Below are positions 47,916-57,600 of a DNA stretch of 64,000 nt, piece by piece. Made by a program: the position numbers and the translations under genes. Where the stretch lies: contig NZ_CP060784.1 of the NCBI RefSeq assembly GCF_014489555.1, forward strand, positions 1,488,001 to 1,552,000. Direction: 5' to 3'. Numbering within the stretch: position 1 is the first letter of the stretch; each line of letters begins with the position of its first letter. The notes below the pieces were generated by a model that saw nothing but the letters and a program-made list of their open reading frames with translations, made no database searches and was not told the DNA's origin. The stretch comes from Hymenobacter qilianensis. Its GTDB lineage: Bacteria > Bacteroidota > Bacteroidia > Cytophagales > Hymenobacteraceae.

Positions 47916-47958
47916 TTATCCACAAAACAAATGATTTTGTATGTGGAAAAGTGGATAA
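47916..47958. other. Second DnaA-box cluster
   Basis: A perfect TTATCCACA at 47916-47924 begins eight bases after the stop of the acidic protein; AGTGGATAA at 47950-47958 has one difference. Further down, TTTTCCACGG and GTTAAC occur up to 48030, along with a six-C motif copy. Together with 46303-46806 this gives a bipartite arrangement. Confidence 0.6.
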
Positions 47959-48050
47959 GTGCCTGTTAACTCGATACTTTGCACAACTAAATCAGTGGAA
48001 AATGCCCCCCAGCGGTTTTTCCACGGTTGTTAACAGCAAGCTTCAAAACG

Positions 48051-48083
48051 AAAAAAGCCACCCTCCAAGAGGGTGGCTTTTTT
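48051..48083. terminator. Bidirectional intrinsic terminator
   Basis: AAAAAAGCCACCCTC, CAA loop, GAGGGTGGCTTTTTT: a perfect stem between the acidic-protein/origin side and the convergent phosphate transporter. Confidence 0.9.
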
Positions 48084-48108
48084 GGCTCTATTCAAGATGA
48101 GCTCAGCC

Positions 48109-49509
48109 CTACAGAATAGCCCGGAAGAACAGGAACAGCGCCCCCGACAGTACCATCGTGACAGGCAGGGTGAGTACCCAGGCTAATGCAATGTTGCGCA
48201 CCATCTGGGGGTTCAGATTCTTCACCCCGCGGTTGGCTACCATAGAGCCGGCAATAGCCGACGACAGCACGTGGGTAGTAGAGCTAGGCAAACCAATAGC
48301 CGTAGAAACCCCAATCATGCTGGCGGCTACCAGCTCCGAAGAAGCACCCTGCGCGTAGGTCAGGTGCTCCTTGCCAATACGCTCGCCAATAGTTTTCACG
48401 ATGCGCTGCCAGCCTACCATCGTGCCGATGCCCAGGGAGGTAGACACCATGAGCAGCACCCACCACGGGGCATAATCGGTGTAGGTGCGCAGGTCCGTGA
48501 TGCCGGCTTTGTAGGTGGCCTGATCGGCTGAGCTTAGGGAAAGCCGCTCGCTGCCCAGGAGCTTTTTGGTGCGGTTATCAAGCAGCAGAATGGCCTTCCG
48601 AATCTCGAAGCGCGCGTTCTGGGGCAGCTCGCGCACACTGGTTTTGCCCACAAATACGCTGTCGAGAGCGTTGGTCTGAACTTTAATCTCCGCTAGGGTT
48701 TGGCGGTCATCGGCGCTCAGCGCGGCCGGATCCACTTTATTTACTACCTGTTCTACGCGAGCCAAAGTATCGCGCATGTCCAAGGGGTTGAGGTCATCGT
48801 TGAGGGCAAAAAAGGTGGGCACGATGCCGATAAGAATCAGCATAATCAGGCCTACGCCTTTTTGACCATCGTTGGAGCCGTGAAAAAAGCTCACCAGCGT
48901 ACAGGTCACAATCAAGACCAAGCGAATCCAGAGGGGCGGGGGCTTGCGCTTGTGGGGCTCCCGGAAGATGGCCTTGTTGCGCACGAAGCGGCGCAAGATG
49001 AACATGAGCAGAATAGTCAGCGTGAAGCCAAACAGTGGCCCCACGAGCAGCGCCACACCAGTTTCGCCAGCCTTACTCCAGTTAACAGCGGCTCCGCTGG
49101 CCTCTGGCAACAGGGAAAACGCAATACCCACGCCGAGGATAGATCCGATAAGCGCGTGAGAACTGGAAGCAGGAATACCATAGTACCAAGTACCCACGTT
49201 CCAGAGAATAGCCGACAGGATAAGCGCACCCACCATGGCAATGCCGTGGTACACATTCTGATCTACGAGGCTCTCGACGGGCAGCAGGTACACGATACCC
49301 ATGGCCACGGCAATACCACCGGCAAACACGCCAATGAAATTCCAGAAAGCCGACCAGATAACGGCCACCCAAGGGCGCAGTGTATTAGTATAAATGACCG
49401 TCGCAACGGCGTTAGCCGTGTCGTGAAAGCCATTGACGAATTCGAAAGCGCAGGCTGCTACCAAACAGAGTAGCAGCAAAAACAGCACTTGAGGCTCTAA
49501 GCCAAACAT
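48109..49509 (-). CDS. pit: PiT-family inorganic phosphate transporter
   Basis: 466 residues from ATG 49509 (MFGLEPQVLF). Both family repeats are present: FVNGFHDTANAVATVIYT at the start and FHGSNDGQKGVGLIMLI in the middle, with about ten membrane helices and a soluble insert near residues 240-330 (LARVEQVVNKVDPAAL). It imports phosphate with a proton or sodium ion across the inner membrane. The transcript ends in the terminator at 48051. Confidence 0.93.
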   Translation of the reverse strand: MFGLEPQVLFLLLLCLVAACAFEFVNGFHDTANAVATVIYTNTLRPWVAVIWSAFWNFIGVFAGGIAVAMGIVYLLPVESLVDQNVYHGIAMVGALILSAILWNVGTWYYGIPASSSHALIGSILGVGIAFSLLPEASGAAVNWSKAGETGVALLVGPLFGFTLTILLMFILRRFVRNKAIFREPHKRKPPPLWIRLVLIVTCTLVSFFHGSNDGQKGVGLIMLILIGIVPTFFALNDDLNPLDMRDTLARVEQVVNKVDPAALSADDRQTLAEIKVQTNALDSVFVGKTSVRELPQNARFEIRKAILLLDNRTKKLLGSERLSLSSADQATYKAGITDLRTYTDYAPWWVLLMVSTSLGIGTMVGWQRIVKTIGERIGKEHLTYAQGASSELVAASMIGVSTAIGLPSSTTHVLSSAIAGSMVANRGVKNLNPQMVRNIALAWVLTLPVTMVLSGALFLFFRAIL

Positions 49510-49826
49510 AGGAGGGGAAATAGGTACAAAAAAACGGGCACCCAAAGGTAATGTTACCAAAAACGGGGCAAGATTATCAAATTGTTACCTGACATGATGC
49601 GCCAGACTTATTTGTTGTGCCATCAGCAGAAATTTGCAGTCAACATACCAGTCGTAAAGGCCCCGATACGCAAGTGACCCGATGAGCGGACAACTGAGCT
49701 ATAAAAAAGATTTGGGCCATGACTGGGGGGCAAATGGCTTACGGCCTCGTCGGCCTGAATAGCGCCGTAAGCTACGAATCTGTTTTTTCGCTCTACTCAG
49801 TTAAATCAGCGCCTATCTTTGCTGCT
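49510..49826. other. Intergenic region between divergent pit and glyS
   Basis: 317 bases with no gene of normal coding character. An open frame continues upstream of glyS from 49719 (MTGGQMAYGLV) but lacks family similarity and includes a six-G motif copy at 49724-49729. The only promoter-like element is TATCTTTG at 49814-49821. Confidence 0.5.
49814..49821 (+). promoter_or_regulatory. Possible -7 box of glyS, next to the start codon
   Basis: TATCTTTG matches TAnnTTTG and ends five bases before the glyS ATG. If used, the mRNA would be nearly leaderless. No TTG is seen at -33. Tentative. Confidence 0.35.
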
Positions 49827-51341
49827 ATGAGCAACGCGACGCAGAAACCCTCTCTCGAAAATACCCAGCTAAAGGACATTGTGGCCCACGCCAAGGAATA
49901 CGGCTTCGTATTTCCTTCGTCCGAAATCTACGATGGCCTGCAAGCCGTGTACGACTACGGCCCCAACGGCGTAGAGCTGAAAAATAACCTCAAGCAGCTC
50001 TGGTGGCGGGCCATGACCCAGCTCAACCAGAACGTGGTGGGCATCGACGCGGCCATTTTTATGCACCCGCTCACTTGGAAAGCCAGCGGCCACGTCGACG
50101 GCTTCTCCGACCCCATGATTGATAATCTGGACTCGAAGAAGCGCTACCGGGCTGACGTATTGCTGGAAGAAAAAGCCGCTCAGTACGAAAATGCCGGCGA
50201 CAAAATACGCGCCGACATGCTGCTGGCCGACATGGGCCGTCTGCTCACGGCCGAGGACCTGACCGGCGTGCGTCAGCTTATCATTGATGAGAAAATAACC
50301 TGCCCCGTGTCCGGCACCGCTAACTGGACCGAGGTACGCCAGTTCAACCTGATGTTCTCCACGCAGGTGGGTTCGGTGGCCGATGATTCCAGCTTAATAT
50401 ACCTGCGGCCCGAAACGGCGCAGGGCATTTTTGTCAACTTCCTGAATGTACAGAAGTCGGCGCGGATGAAGATTCCGTTTGGTATTGCCCAGATTGGCAA
50501 GGCTTTCCGCAACGAGATTGTGGCTCGCCAGTTCATTTTCCGCATGCGGGAGTTTGAGCAAATGGAGATGCAATTCTTCGTGCGTCCCGGCACCGAGATG
50601 GAGTGGTACCAGCAGTGGAAAGAAACCCGCAAGCGCTGGCACGAGGCTCTAGGTCTGCCCGCTGAAAAGCTGCGCTTTCACGACCACGACAAGCTGGCTC
50701 ACTACGCCAACGCGGCCGTGGACATCGAGTTTGAATTCCCTTTCGGCTTCAAGGAAATCGAAGGCATTCACTCCCGCACCGACTTCGACCTGACCCAGCA
50801 CCAAACGCTGAGCCGCAAAAAGCAGCAGTTCTTCGACAACGACCTCGACGAGAACGGCAAGGCTTACGGCAACTATGTGCCTTTTGTAGTGGAAACCTCC
50901 GTAGGTGCCGACCGGCTGTTCCTGGCCACGCTGTGCCAGGCCTATACTGAGGAAACCATTACGGAAGGGGAGGGCGAGCAGCAGCAAACCAAAACCCGCA
51001 CCGTGCTGCGCCTGCACCCAGCATTGGCGCCGGTGAAAGCCGCTATTTTCCCGTTGGTACGCAAGGACGGTTTGCCCGAGAAAGCCACCGAAATCTTCGA
51101 CGAGCTGCGCCACGATTTCCGCCTTGTATACGAAGAGCGCGACGCCATCGGGAAGCGCTACACCCGCCAGGACCTCATCGGTACGCCCTTCTGCATTGCC
51201 GTCGACCACCAAACCTTGGAGGACAACACCGTAACGGTACGTCACCGCGACTCGCGCGAGCAAACCCGCATGCCGATCAGCGAGCTGCGCAACTACATTA
51301 GCGAGGCCGTCAGCTTCAAGCGGATTTTTGAGAAGCTTTAG
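49827..51341 (+). CDS. glyS: Glycyl-tRNA synthetase, dimeric type
   Basis: 504 residues from ATG 49827 (MSNATQKPSLEN). Class II motifs: YDYGPNGVELKNNLKQLWW, motif 2 FRNEIVARQFIFRMREFEQMEMQ and motif 3 ETSVGADRLFLA, followed by the anticodon-binding domain (HPALAPVKAAIFPL). This is the single-chain type of glycyl-tRNA synthetase. The terminator at 51354 closes the transcript. Confidence 0.96.
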   Translation: MSNATQKPSLENTQLKDIVAHAKEYGFVFPSSEIYDGLQAVYDYGPNGVELKNNLKQLWWRAMTQLNQNVVGIDAAIFMHPLTWKASGHVDGFSDPMIDNLDSKKRYRADVLLEEKAAQYENAGDKIRADMLLADMGRLLTAEDLTGVRQLIIDEKITCPVSGTANWTEVRQFNLMFSTQVGSVADDSSLIYLRPETAQGIFVNFLNVQKSARMKIPFGIAQIGKAFRNEIVARQFIFRMREFEQMEMQFFVRPGTEMEWYQQWKETRKRWHEALGLPAEKLRFHDHDKLAHYANAAVDIEFEFPFGFKEIEGIHSRTDFDLTQHQTLSRKKQQFFDNDLDENGKAYGNYVPFVVETSVGADRLFLATLCQAYTEETITEGEGEQQQTKTRTVLRLHPALAPVKAAIFPLVRKDGLPEKATEIFDELRHDFRLVYEERDAIGKRYTRQDLIGTPFCIAVDHQTLEDNTVTVRHRDSREQTRMPISELRNYISEAVSFKRIFEKL

Positions 51342-51353
51342 ACTTAGTCTTTA

Positions 51354-51404
51354 ACTCAACAAAAAAGCCCCCGGAGTAAGTCCGGGGGGCTTTTTTGTTG
51401 AGTT
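51354..51404. terminator. Long bidirectional terminator, unequal arms
   Basis: ACTCAACAAAAAAGCCCCCG begins an arm mirrored through GGGGGGCTTTTTTGTTGAGT, a stem of more than 20 pairs between convergent genes. The C run has five bases and the G run six, which leaves one bulge in an otherwise perfect stem. Confidence 0.9.
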
Positions 51405-51409
51405 GTATT

Positions 51410-51816
51410 TTAATTATCACTGAGCCAGTCGGTGGCTTCGCTGCGGGAGGTGAAGTAGTTGAACTCAACCTGCTGGGGGCAAATGCGCGGTCGAAGGAAG
51501 GGGAGTAGCAGCCCATCTGGTGTTGGTACTGACTTTCGGAAAGCAGAGCCGCAATAAACAGCGGCCGAGATGAGTGCGCCGGCAAGTGGCGCATGATAGG
51601 CGCCAGCAGAAACTCCTCGTCTTCGTCGGTGGGCGGGGCGTTGCGCTTCAAATCCAGGAGCAACTTATCCACACCCAGATTGTGCATAGCTTCGAGCGCC
51701 AGCTCGTATACTTTCTCAAAGGTTTCCGCCAACGAGGCCGCCGCATACTGCAGCTGCATGGTAGCAGTAGCCGCATGATAAGCGAGGGACACAGTAGGCG
51801 TTTGGTACAAAATCAT
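51410..51816 (-). CDS. Small STAS/SpoIIAA-like protein (one frameshift)
   Basis: 135 residues from ATG 51816 (MILYQTPTVSLAYH) after repair. Helices and strands fit a SpoIIAA-like fold (AETFEKVYELALEAMHNLGVDKLLLDLKRN, LFIAALLSESQYQ). Five G at 51475-51479 should be six: the tail then reads FAPQQVEFNYFTSRSEATDWL, typical of the family's last strand and helix, with a stop at 51410. Its function is unknown; a link with the RsbW-like kinase at 40351 is only a guess. Confidence 0.75.
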
Positions 51817-52011
51817 GGAAGCGGGAAGCTGGCGAACCAAGCTTCAAAACGGCATTGGGGGGCAAAAATTGCAGTAGACGGACCAATACGCAGATCAAGT
51901 TGCCTTCGTTTACAAAAATTTAACTTGAAAGATTCAACTTCTTACTGTTCAGTTGCCCGGGCTTGTGGTAATCTGGAAAACTTGTAGGCTTACTACCTAC
52001 TCGGCTTTGCG

Positions 52012-52019
52012 TACCTTTG
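52012..52019 (+). promoter_or_regulatory. Possible -7 box before the RND exporter
   Basis: TACCTTTG matches TAnnTTTG, 17 bases before the start at 52037. No clear -33 element. Confidence 0.35.
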
Positions 52020-52036
52020 CTGCATTTTAACGGCCT

Positions 52037-54475
52037 ATGTGGAGCTCTCTTGCGCTTTTCGTCATCAAGCAGCGGCGGATTCTTATCCTGCTCATAGCCG
52101 TGATGACTGTAGTTATGGCCTGGAAAGCCAAAGACGTGGAAATGACCTACGACTTTGCCCAGGTCGTAAGTCCGAATGACCCGGATGTGGTTTACTTCCA
52201 GCAGTTCAAGCAAACCTTCGGGGAGGACGGCAACGTGCTCGTACTGGGCTTGCAGGACAGCAGCGTGTATAAGCTGGGCAACTTCACCGAACTGCGCAAC
52301 CTCACCGATACCCTGACTGCCGTAGAAGGCGTCAACGGCGTGTTGTCGGTCACAAAAGTCTTTGCCCTGCGCAAAGACACAGCCACCCAGCAGTTTAAGG
52401 CCGTTCCCATCTTTGCGAAAGCCCCCGAGACCCAACGTGAGCTAGACAGCTTAATGCGGGAAGTGAATCGGGTGGAGTTCTATAAAGGCCAGCTCATCTC
52501 GCCCACCACAGGCGCTACGCTGCTGGCCCTCACCATGGACCCCAAGTATCTGAATTCATCGCGCCGCCAGGCCGTGATGAACGAGATTCTGGGCCACGCG
52601 GAGTCTTTCAGCAAGAAGACGGGCATCCGACTGCACTACGCGGGCCTGCCCTACGTGCGCTCCACCATGACCACGAAAGTGGCCGCCGAAATGAAGTTTT
52701 TCGTGCTGCTCACGGTGCTTATGATGGCCGCTACCCTGTTCATGTTCTTCCGAACCTGGGCCGCCGTTATTTTCCCCATCCTAGTGGTGTTGGTGGTGGT
52801 GGTATGGTGCGTGGGCACCATGGTGCTCTTTGGATACAAAATCAACCTGCTTACCGGCCTGATTCCCAGTATTCTGATTGTTATCGGGATTCCCAACTGT
52901 ACCTACCTGCTCTCGCGCTACCACTATGATTACCGCAAATCCGGTAATCAGATCTTGGCCATGACGCGCGTGGTGCGCAAAATCGGGTTGGTGACCTTGA
53001 TGAATAACACGACCACCGCCATCGGCTTTTTCGTGTTCTGCTTCACCGATATTGCCATCCTCTATCAGTTCGGGCTGATTGCCACAATCAATATTTTCGT
53101 GGCTTTTCTAGTCTCCTTCATTCTTATTCCGGCGGTATTCACTTATCTGCCACCGCCCACGCCCAAACAGCTGGAGCACTTGGATGCCAAGCCGTTAACA
53201 AAGCTGTTGGAATTCTTCGAGCACCTAGTATTAGAGCGCCGCCCCACAGTCTATCTGATAGGAGCGGGCTTGGTGGCCATCTCATTGTTGGGTATCACGA
53301 AGATCAAATCCGTCTCTTATATGGTAGATGATTTGCCTAGTGAAAGCTCCGTAAATAGTGATTTAAAGTTCTTTGAGCAGCATTTCAACGGCATTATGCC
53401 GTTGGAAATCGTGGTTGACACGGGTAAGAAGCAGGGCATTCTCAAAATTAAGAACCTAGAGAAGATAGACCGACTGGAGAAATTCCTGCGCACCCAGCCC
53501 GTGCTCTCGTCGCCGGTCAGCATCGTTACTTTCCTTAAAGCCTCTACTCAAGCTTTCTACAACGACAACCCCGAGTATTACCGCCTGCCCGATAACTCGG
53601 AGAAAAACTTCATTCTGCGGTATCTAGCCAGCTCTAGGGGGCAAAAATCGGCCAACGGCCCCATGAGCGACAAGCTGTTGCGTTCCTTCACCGACTCTAC
53701 GGGCCAACGGGCGCGCATCTCCCTCAAGATTGCCGACATCGGCTCCCGCAACCTCGACACCCTGATCACCCGTCGAATTCAGCCCCAGATTCAGGAAATC
53801 TTCAACGGTTCGGGTATGACGGTGAAGCTCACTGGTACGACTATTCTCTTCACCAAAGGCAACGAATACCTGATTAACACCCTGAAAGAGAGTATTCTAA
53901 TTGCCTTCGCTCTGGTAGGATTAGTGGTGCTGATTCTGTTTCGGTCGGTACGGGCGGTGTTCTTCACGCTACTGCCCAACCTGGTTACCCTGATTTTGAC
54001 TGGGGGGCTAATGGGCTATTTCGGTATTCCGCTTAAACCCAGTACGGCCCTGATTTTCAGTATTGCTTTGGGTATTGATGGTGACAACTCCATTCACCTG
54101 ATAGCCAAGTTCCGACAGGAACTAGCTGTGAACGGTCGCCGGGTAAAGGCCGCTATCAGCACTACCTTGCGGGAAGCGGGAACTAGTATGATTTATACCA
54201 GCATTACATTGTTCTTGGGCTTTAGTGTGTTTGCTTTCAGCGAGTTTGGCGGCACCAAAGCCTTGGGTCTGCTGATGTCGGCGAGCTTGCTCATTACCAA
54301 CTTCTCCAACCTGATTCTGTTGCCCTGCCTACTCGTGACGTTTGAGCACGGCAAGGATGAAACGATTGACCAATCATTACTCCAACACTACGACGACGAT
54401 TATCACCAGGAAGACGACGACTACGAACTTAACCTTAGCCGTATGACAGTGAAGCGGTTAGGTACCGAAGGTTAG
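52037..54475 (+). CDS. RND/MMPL-family exporter
   Basis: 812 residues. Twelve membrane helices in two sets: an N-terminal helix, a periplasmic domain, then helices from FVLLTVLMMAATLFMFFRTW to LVSFILIPAVFTYL, and a second set from ILIAFALVGLVVLILFRSV to LLMSASLLITNFSNL. GIDGDNSIHLIAKFRQELAVNGRRV is the sterol-sensing-like motif. Relatives move lipids or hopanoids. A six-G run (LTGGLMGY) and a five-G run (SSRGQKSA) are in frame. The C-terminus is acidic (DDDYHQEDDDYEL). Confidence 0.88.
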   Translation: MWSSLALFVIKQRRILILLIAVMTVVMAWKAKDVEMTYDFAQVVSPNDPDVVYFQQFKQTFGEDGNVLVLGLQDSSVYKLGNFTELRNLTDTLTAVEGVNGVLSVTKVFALRKDTATQQFKAVPIFAKAPETQRELDSLMREVNRVEFYKGQLISPTTGATLLALTMDPKYLNSSRRQAVMNEILGHAESFSKKTGIRLHYAGLPYVRSTMTTKVAAEMKFFVLLTVLMMAATLFMFFRTWAAVIFPILVVLVVVVWCVGTMVLFGYKINLLTGLIPSILIVIGIPNCTYLLSRYHYDYRKSGNQILAMTRVVRKIGLVTLMNNTTTAIGFFVFCFTDIAILYQFGLIATINIFVAFLVSFILIPAVFTYLPPPTPKQLEHLDAKPLTKLLEFFEHLVLERRPTVYLIGAGLVAISLLGITKIKSVSYMVDDLPSESSVNSDLKFFEQHFNGIMPLEIVVDTGKKQGILKIKNLEKIDRLEKFLRTQPVLSSPVSIVTFLKASTQAFYNDNPEYYRLPDNSEKNFILRYLASSRGQKSANGPMSDKLLRSFTDSTGQRARISLKIADIGSRNLDTLITRRIQPQIQEIFNGSGMTVKLTGTTILFTKGNEYLINTLKESILIAFALVGLVVLILFRSVRAVFFTLLPNLVTLILTGGLMGYFGIPLKPSTALIFSIALGIDGDNSIHLIAKFRQELAVNGRRVKAAISTTLREAGTSMIYTSITLFLGFSVFAFSEFGGTKALGLLMSASLLITNFSNLILLPCLLVTFEHGKDETIDQSLLQHYDDDYHQEDDDYELNLSRMTVKRLGTEG

Positions 54476-54495
54476 TTTTCCTCAATGAATGCCTT

Positions 54496-54616
54496 ATCCC
54501 CTAGCCCCTTCTCCTAAGGGAGAAGAGGAACTAGTTCTAAAAACTAGCCTTCTAGGATTAATTAGCTTTTTAGAAAAACTAGTTCCTCTTCTCCCTTAGG
54601 AGAAGGGGCTAGGGGA
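54496..54616. repeat. Large inverted repeat with 41-base perfect arms
   Basis: The arm starts ATCCCCTAGCCCCTTCTCCT at 54496 and its complement ends at 54616 (GGGGCTAGGGGAT). Inside each arm is another small palindrome around CTCCTAAGGGAG. It fills the gap between the RND gene and ileS. It looks like a dispersed element; no second copy is present here. Confidence 0.8.
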
Positions 54617-54646
54617 TGAGGCCCGCCAGAACGACAATACCCGTAT

Positions 54647-57600
54647 ATGAAATATTCCGAATACAAACAGCCGCTCAACTACGCCGATGTCGGGACCGAC
54701 ATCCTCAACTGGTGGCAGGAAAACGGCATTTTTGAGAAGAGCGTGAGCACCCGCGAGGGCCAGCCTACGTTCGTGTTTTACGAAGGTCCGCCATCGGCTA
54801 ATGGTGCGCCCGGCATTCACCACGTGATGGCCCGGACGGTGAAGGATATCTTCTGCCGCTACCAGACTTTGCTGGGTAAGCAGGTGTCGCGCAAGGGTGG
54901 CTGGGATACCCACGGCCTGCCCATTGAGTTACAGGTAGAAAAGGAACTGGGCATCACGAAGGAAGACATCGGCAAGAAGATTTCGATTGCCGAATACAAC
55001 CAGCGTTGCCGCGAAACCGTGATGCGCTTCAAAGCGCAGTGGGACGACCTAACCCAGAAAATGGGCTATTGGGTTGACCTCGATGACCCTTATATCACCT
55101 TCGAGCCGGAGTACATCGAAAGCTGCTGGGCGCTACTCAAGAAGCTCTACGACAAGGGTTTACTGTATAAAGGCTACACCATTCAGCCTTATTCACCTGC
55201 CGCCGGCACTGGCCTTTCCTCGCACGAGCTAAACCAGCCCGGCACCTACCGCGACGTGAAGGACACGACCATCGTGGCTCAGTTTAAGGTGAAGCGGGAC
55301 GAGACTTCAGAGAAGCTGTTTGCGGCTCCTGTCTGGGAAAGACAAGGCACCGATTCCCAAACGGATGTATTCATCCTAGCTTGGACAACAACTCCTTGGA
55401 CTTTGGCTGCTAATACGGGATTAGCGGTAGGTAAGAATATCTCATATGTTGTTGTTCGCACTATTAATCCCTACACGAAGGAATATATCCGAGTTGTTTT
55501 AGCGAAAGCACGGGTAAAGAGCTACTTCTCTGAATTCACTGAAATAGGCAAATCTATCCCGTCAACGTATTCAGATTGGGGAAGTGAAACAAAGCAAATT
55601 CCCTGGGAAATCGAGGCTGAATTCACCGGTGCTGACCTTGTCGGCATCAACTACGAACGTCTGTTCGGACAAAGCAAAGGTTTTCCAGCTTTTGAAGGCG
55701 AGGAAAAAGGCTTCCGCGTTGTTGCCGGCGACTTTGTAACGACCGAAGACGGTACCGGCATTGTACACATTTCGCCCACTTTCGGGGCAGACGACTTCCG
55801 CGTAGCGCAGCTTAATGACATCCCGGCCCTGCTGGTGACGGATGCCGAAGGCAAGCCCACGCCTATCGTAGACCGGACGGGCCGCTATGTGCCGCAGATG
55901 GGCGAGTTTGGGGGGCGTTTAGTGAAAAACTACGACGGCCACGACGAGACGGGCACCGACTACAAAACCCTGGATGAGAGCATCGCCATCCGGATGAAAG
56001 GGGACGGCACCGCCTTCAAAGTGGAGAAGTACGAGCATACTTACCCGCACTGCTGGCGCACCGATAAGCCCGTACTCTACTACCCGCTCGACTCCTGGTT
56101 CATCAAGACGACGGCTGTCAAAGACCGGCTCATCGAGCTCAACAAAACCATCAACTGGAAGCCCGAAAGCACCGGCTCCGGCCGCTTCGGCAACTGGCTT
56201 GAAAACCTGGTAGACTGGAACCTAAGTCGCTCGCGCTACTGGGGCACGCCGCTGCCTATCTGGCGCAGTCAGGATGGCTCGGAGGAGATCTGCATTGGTT
56301 CCATTGCTCAGCTCAGCGCTGAAATCGACAAAGCCGTGGCCGCCGAAATCATGACCCACAACCCGCTGACGGCTGGGGGGCAAATTGATCTGCACCGGCC
56401 CTACGTGGACGATATTTTCCTCGTGTCGCCCACCGGCCAGGCCATGTACCGCGAAACGGACCTCATCGACGTGTGGTTCGACAGCGGCGCTATGCCTTAC
56501 GCGCAGTGGCACTACCCGCTCGAAAACGAAGCGAAGTTTCAAAAGAATTTCCCCGCCGATTTCATCGCCGAAGGCGTAGACCAAACTCGTGGTTGGTTCT
56601 TCACCTTGCACGCTCTGGGCGTGATGCTGGAAGACTCAGTGGCGTTTAAGAACGTGATTGCCAATGGTTTAGTACTAGCCAAAGACGGGCAGAAGATGAG
56701 CAAGCGCCTCGGTAACGCGGTCGATCCGTTTGCCACCATCCAGCAGTTTGGCCCCGATGCTACCCGCTGGTATCTCATCGCCAACGCGCCACCGTGGGAT
56801 AACCTCAAGTTTGACCCAGCCGGCGTGACGGAGGTGCAGCGCCGCTTCTTCGGGACGCTGTTTAACACATACTCTTTCTTCGCGCTCTACGCCAACCTCG
56901 ACGACTTCCGCACCCGCGAGTTCGACCGTATTCCGCTCACAGATTTGAGTGAGCTGGACCGCTGGGTGCTGTCGAAATTGCAGTCCTTGATTCTGGAAGT
57001 TAGGGGGCATTATGACAGCTACGACCCCACTAAAGCGGCCCGCGCCATCCAGGATTTTGTCACCGATCAGCTCTCCAACTGGTACGTGCGTCTCTCGCGT
57101 CGCCGTTTCTGGAAGGGCGAGCTGACCACGGATAAAAAGGCCGCTTTCGAGACCTTGCAGGAATGTCTAGTGGTCGTTGCGCAGCTGATGGCGCCTATCG
57201 CACCCTTCTTCGGCGAGTGGCTCTACAAAAACATGACTGACGGCATGCGTCAGGAAGCTTTGGCGAACAACACTCCGCTGGCTCCCGAATCAGTGCACCT
57301 CACGCTGCTCGTAGAAGCTAATACTAGTCGGATTGACACGGCGCTGGAGGAGCGCATGGAGTTGGCCCAGCGTATCAGTTCGCTCACGCACTCGCTACGT
57401 AAAAAGTCGGTGCTGAAAGTTCGTCAGCCTTTGCAGCGCATATTGGTGCCAGTGCTGAATGACACAACTCGCGACCAGGTAGGCATGGTGGAAGACCTGA
57501 TTTGCGCCGAGGTAAACGTGAAGCACGTGGAGTTTTTGGATGACACGAGCGGCGTGTTGGTGAAATCGGTGAAGCCTAACTTCAAGCGTTTGGGTCAGCA

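Noticed and set aside
49719..49826. A longer glyS start at 49719
   Set aside because: The extra 36 residues do not look like the family and cover a promoter-like box and a motif copy. The ATG at 49827 gives the normal length.
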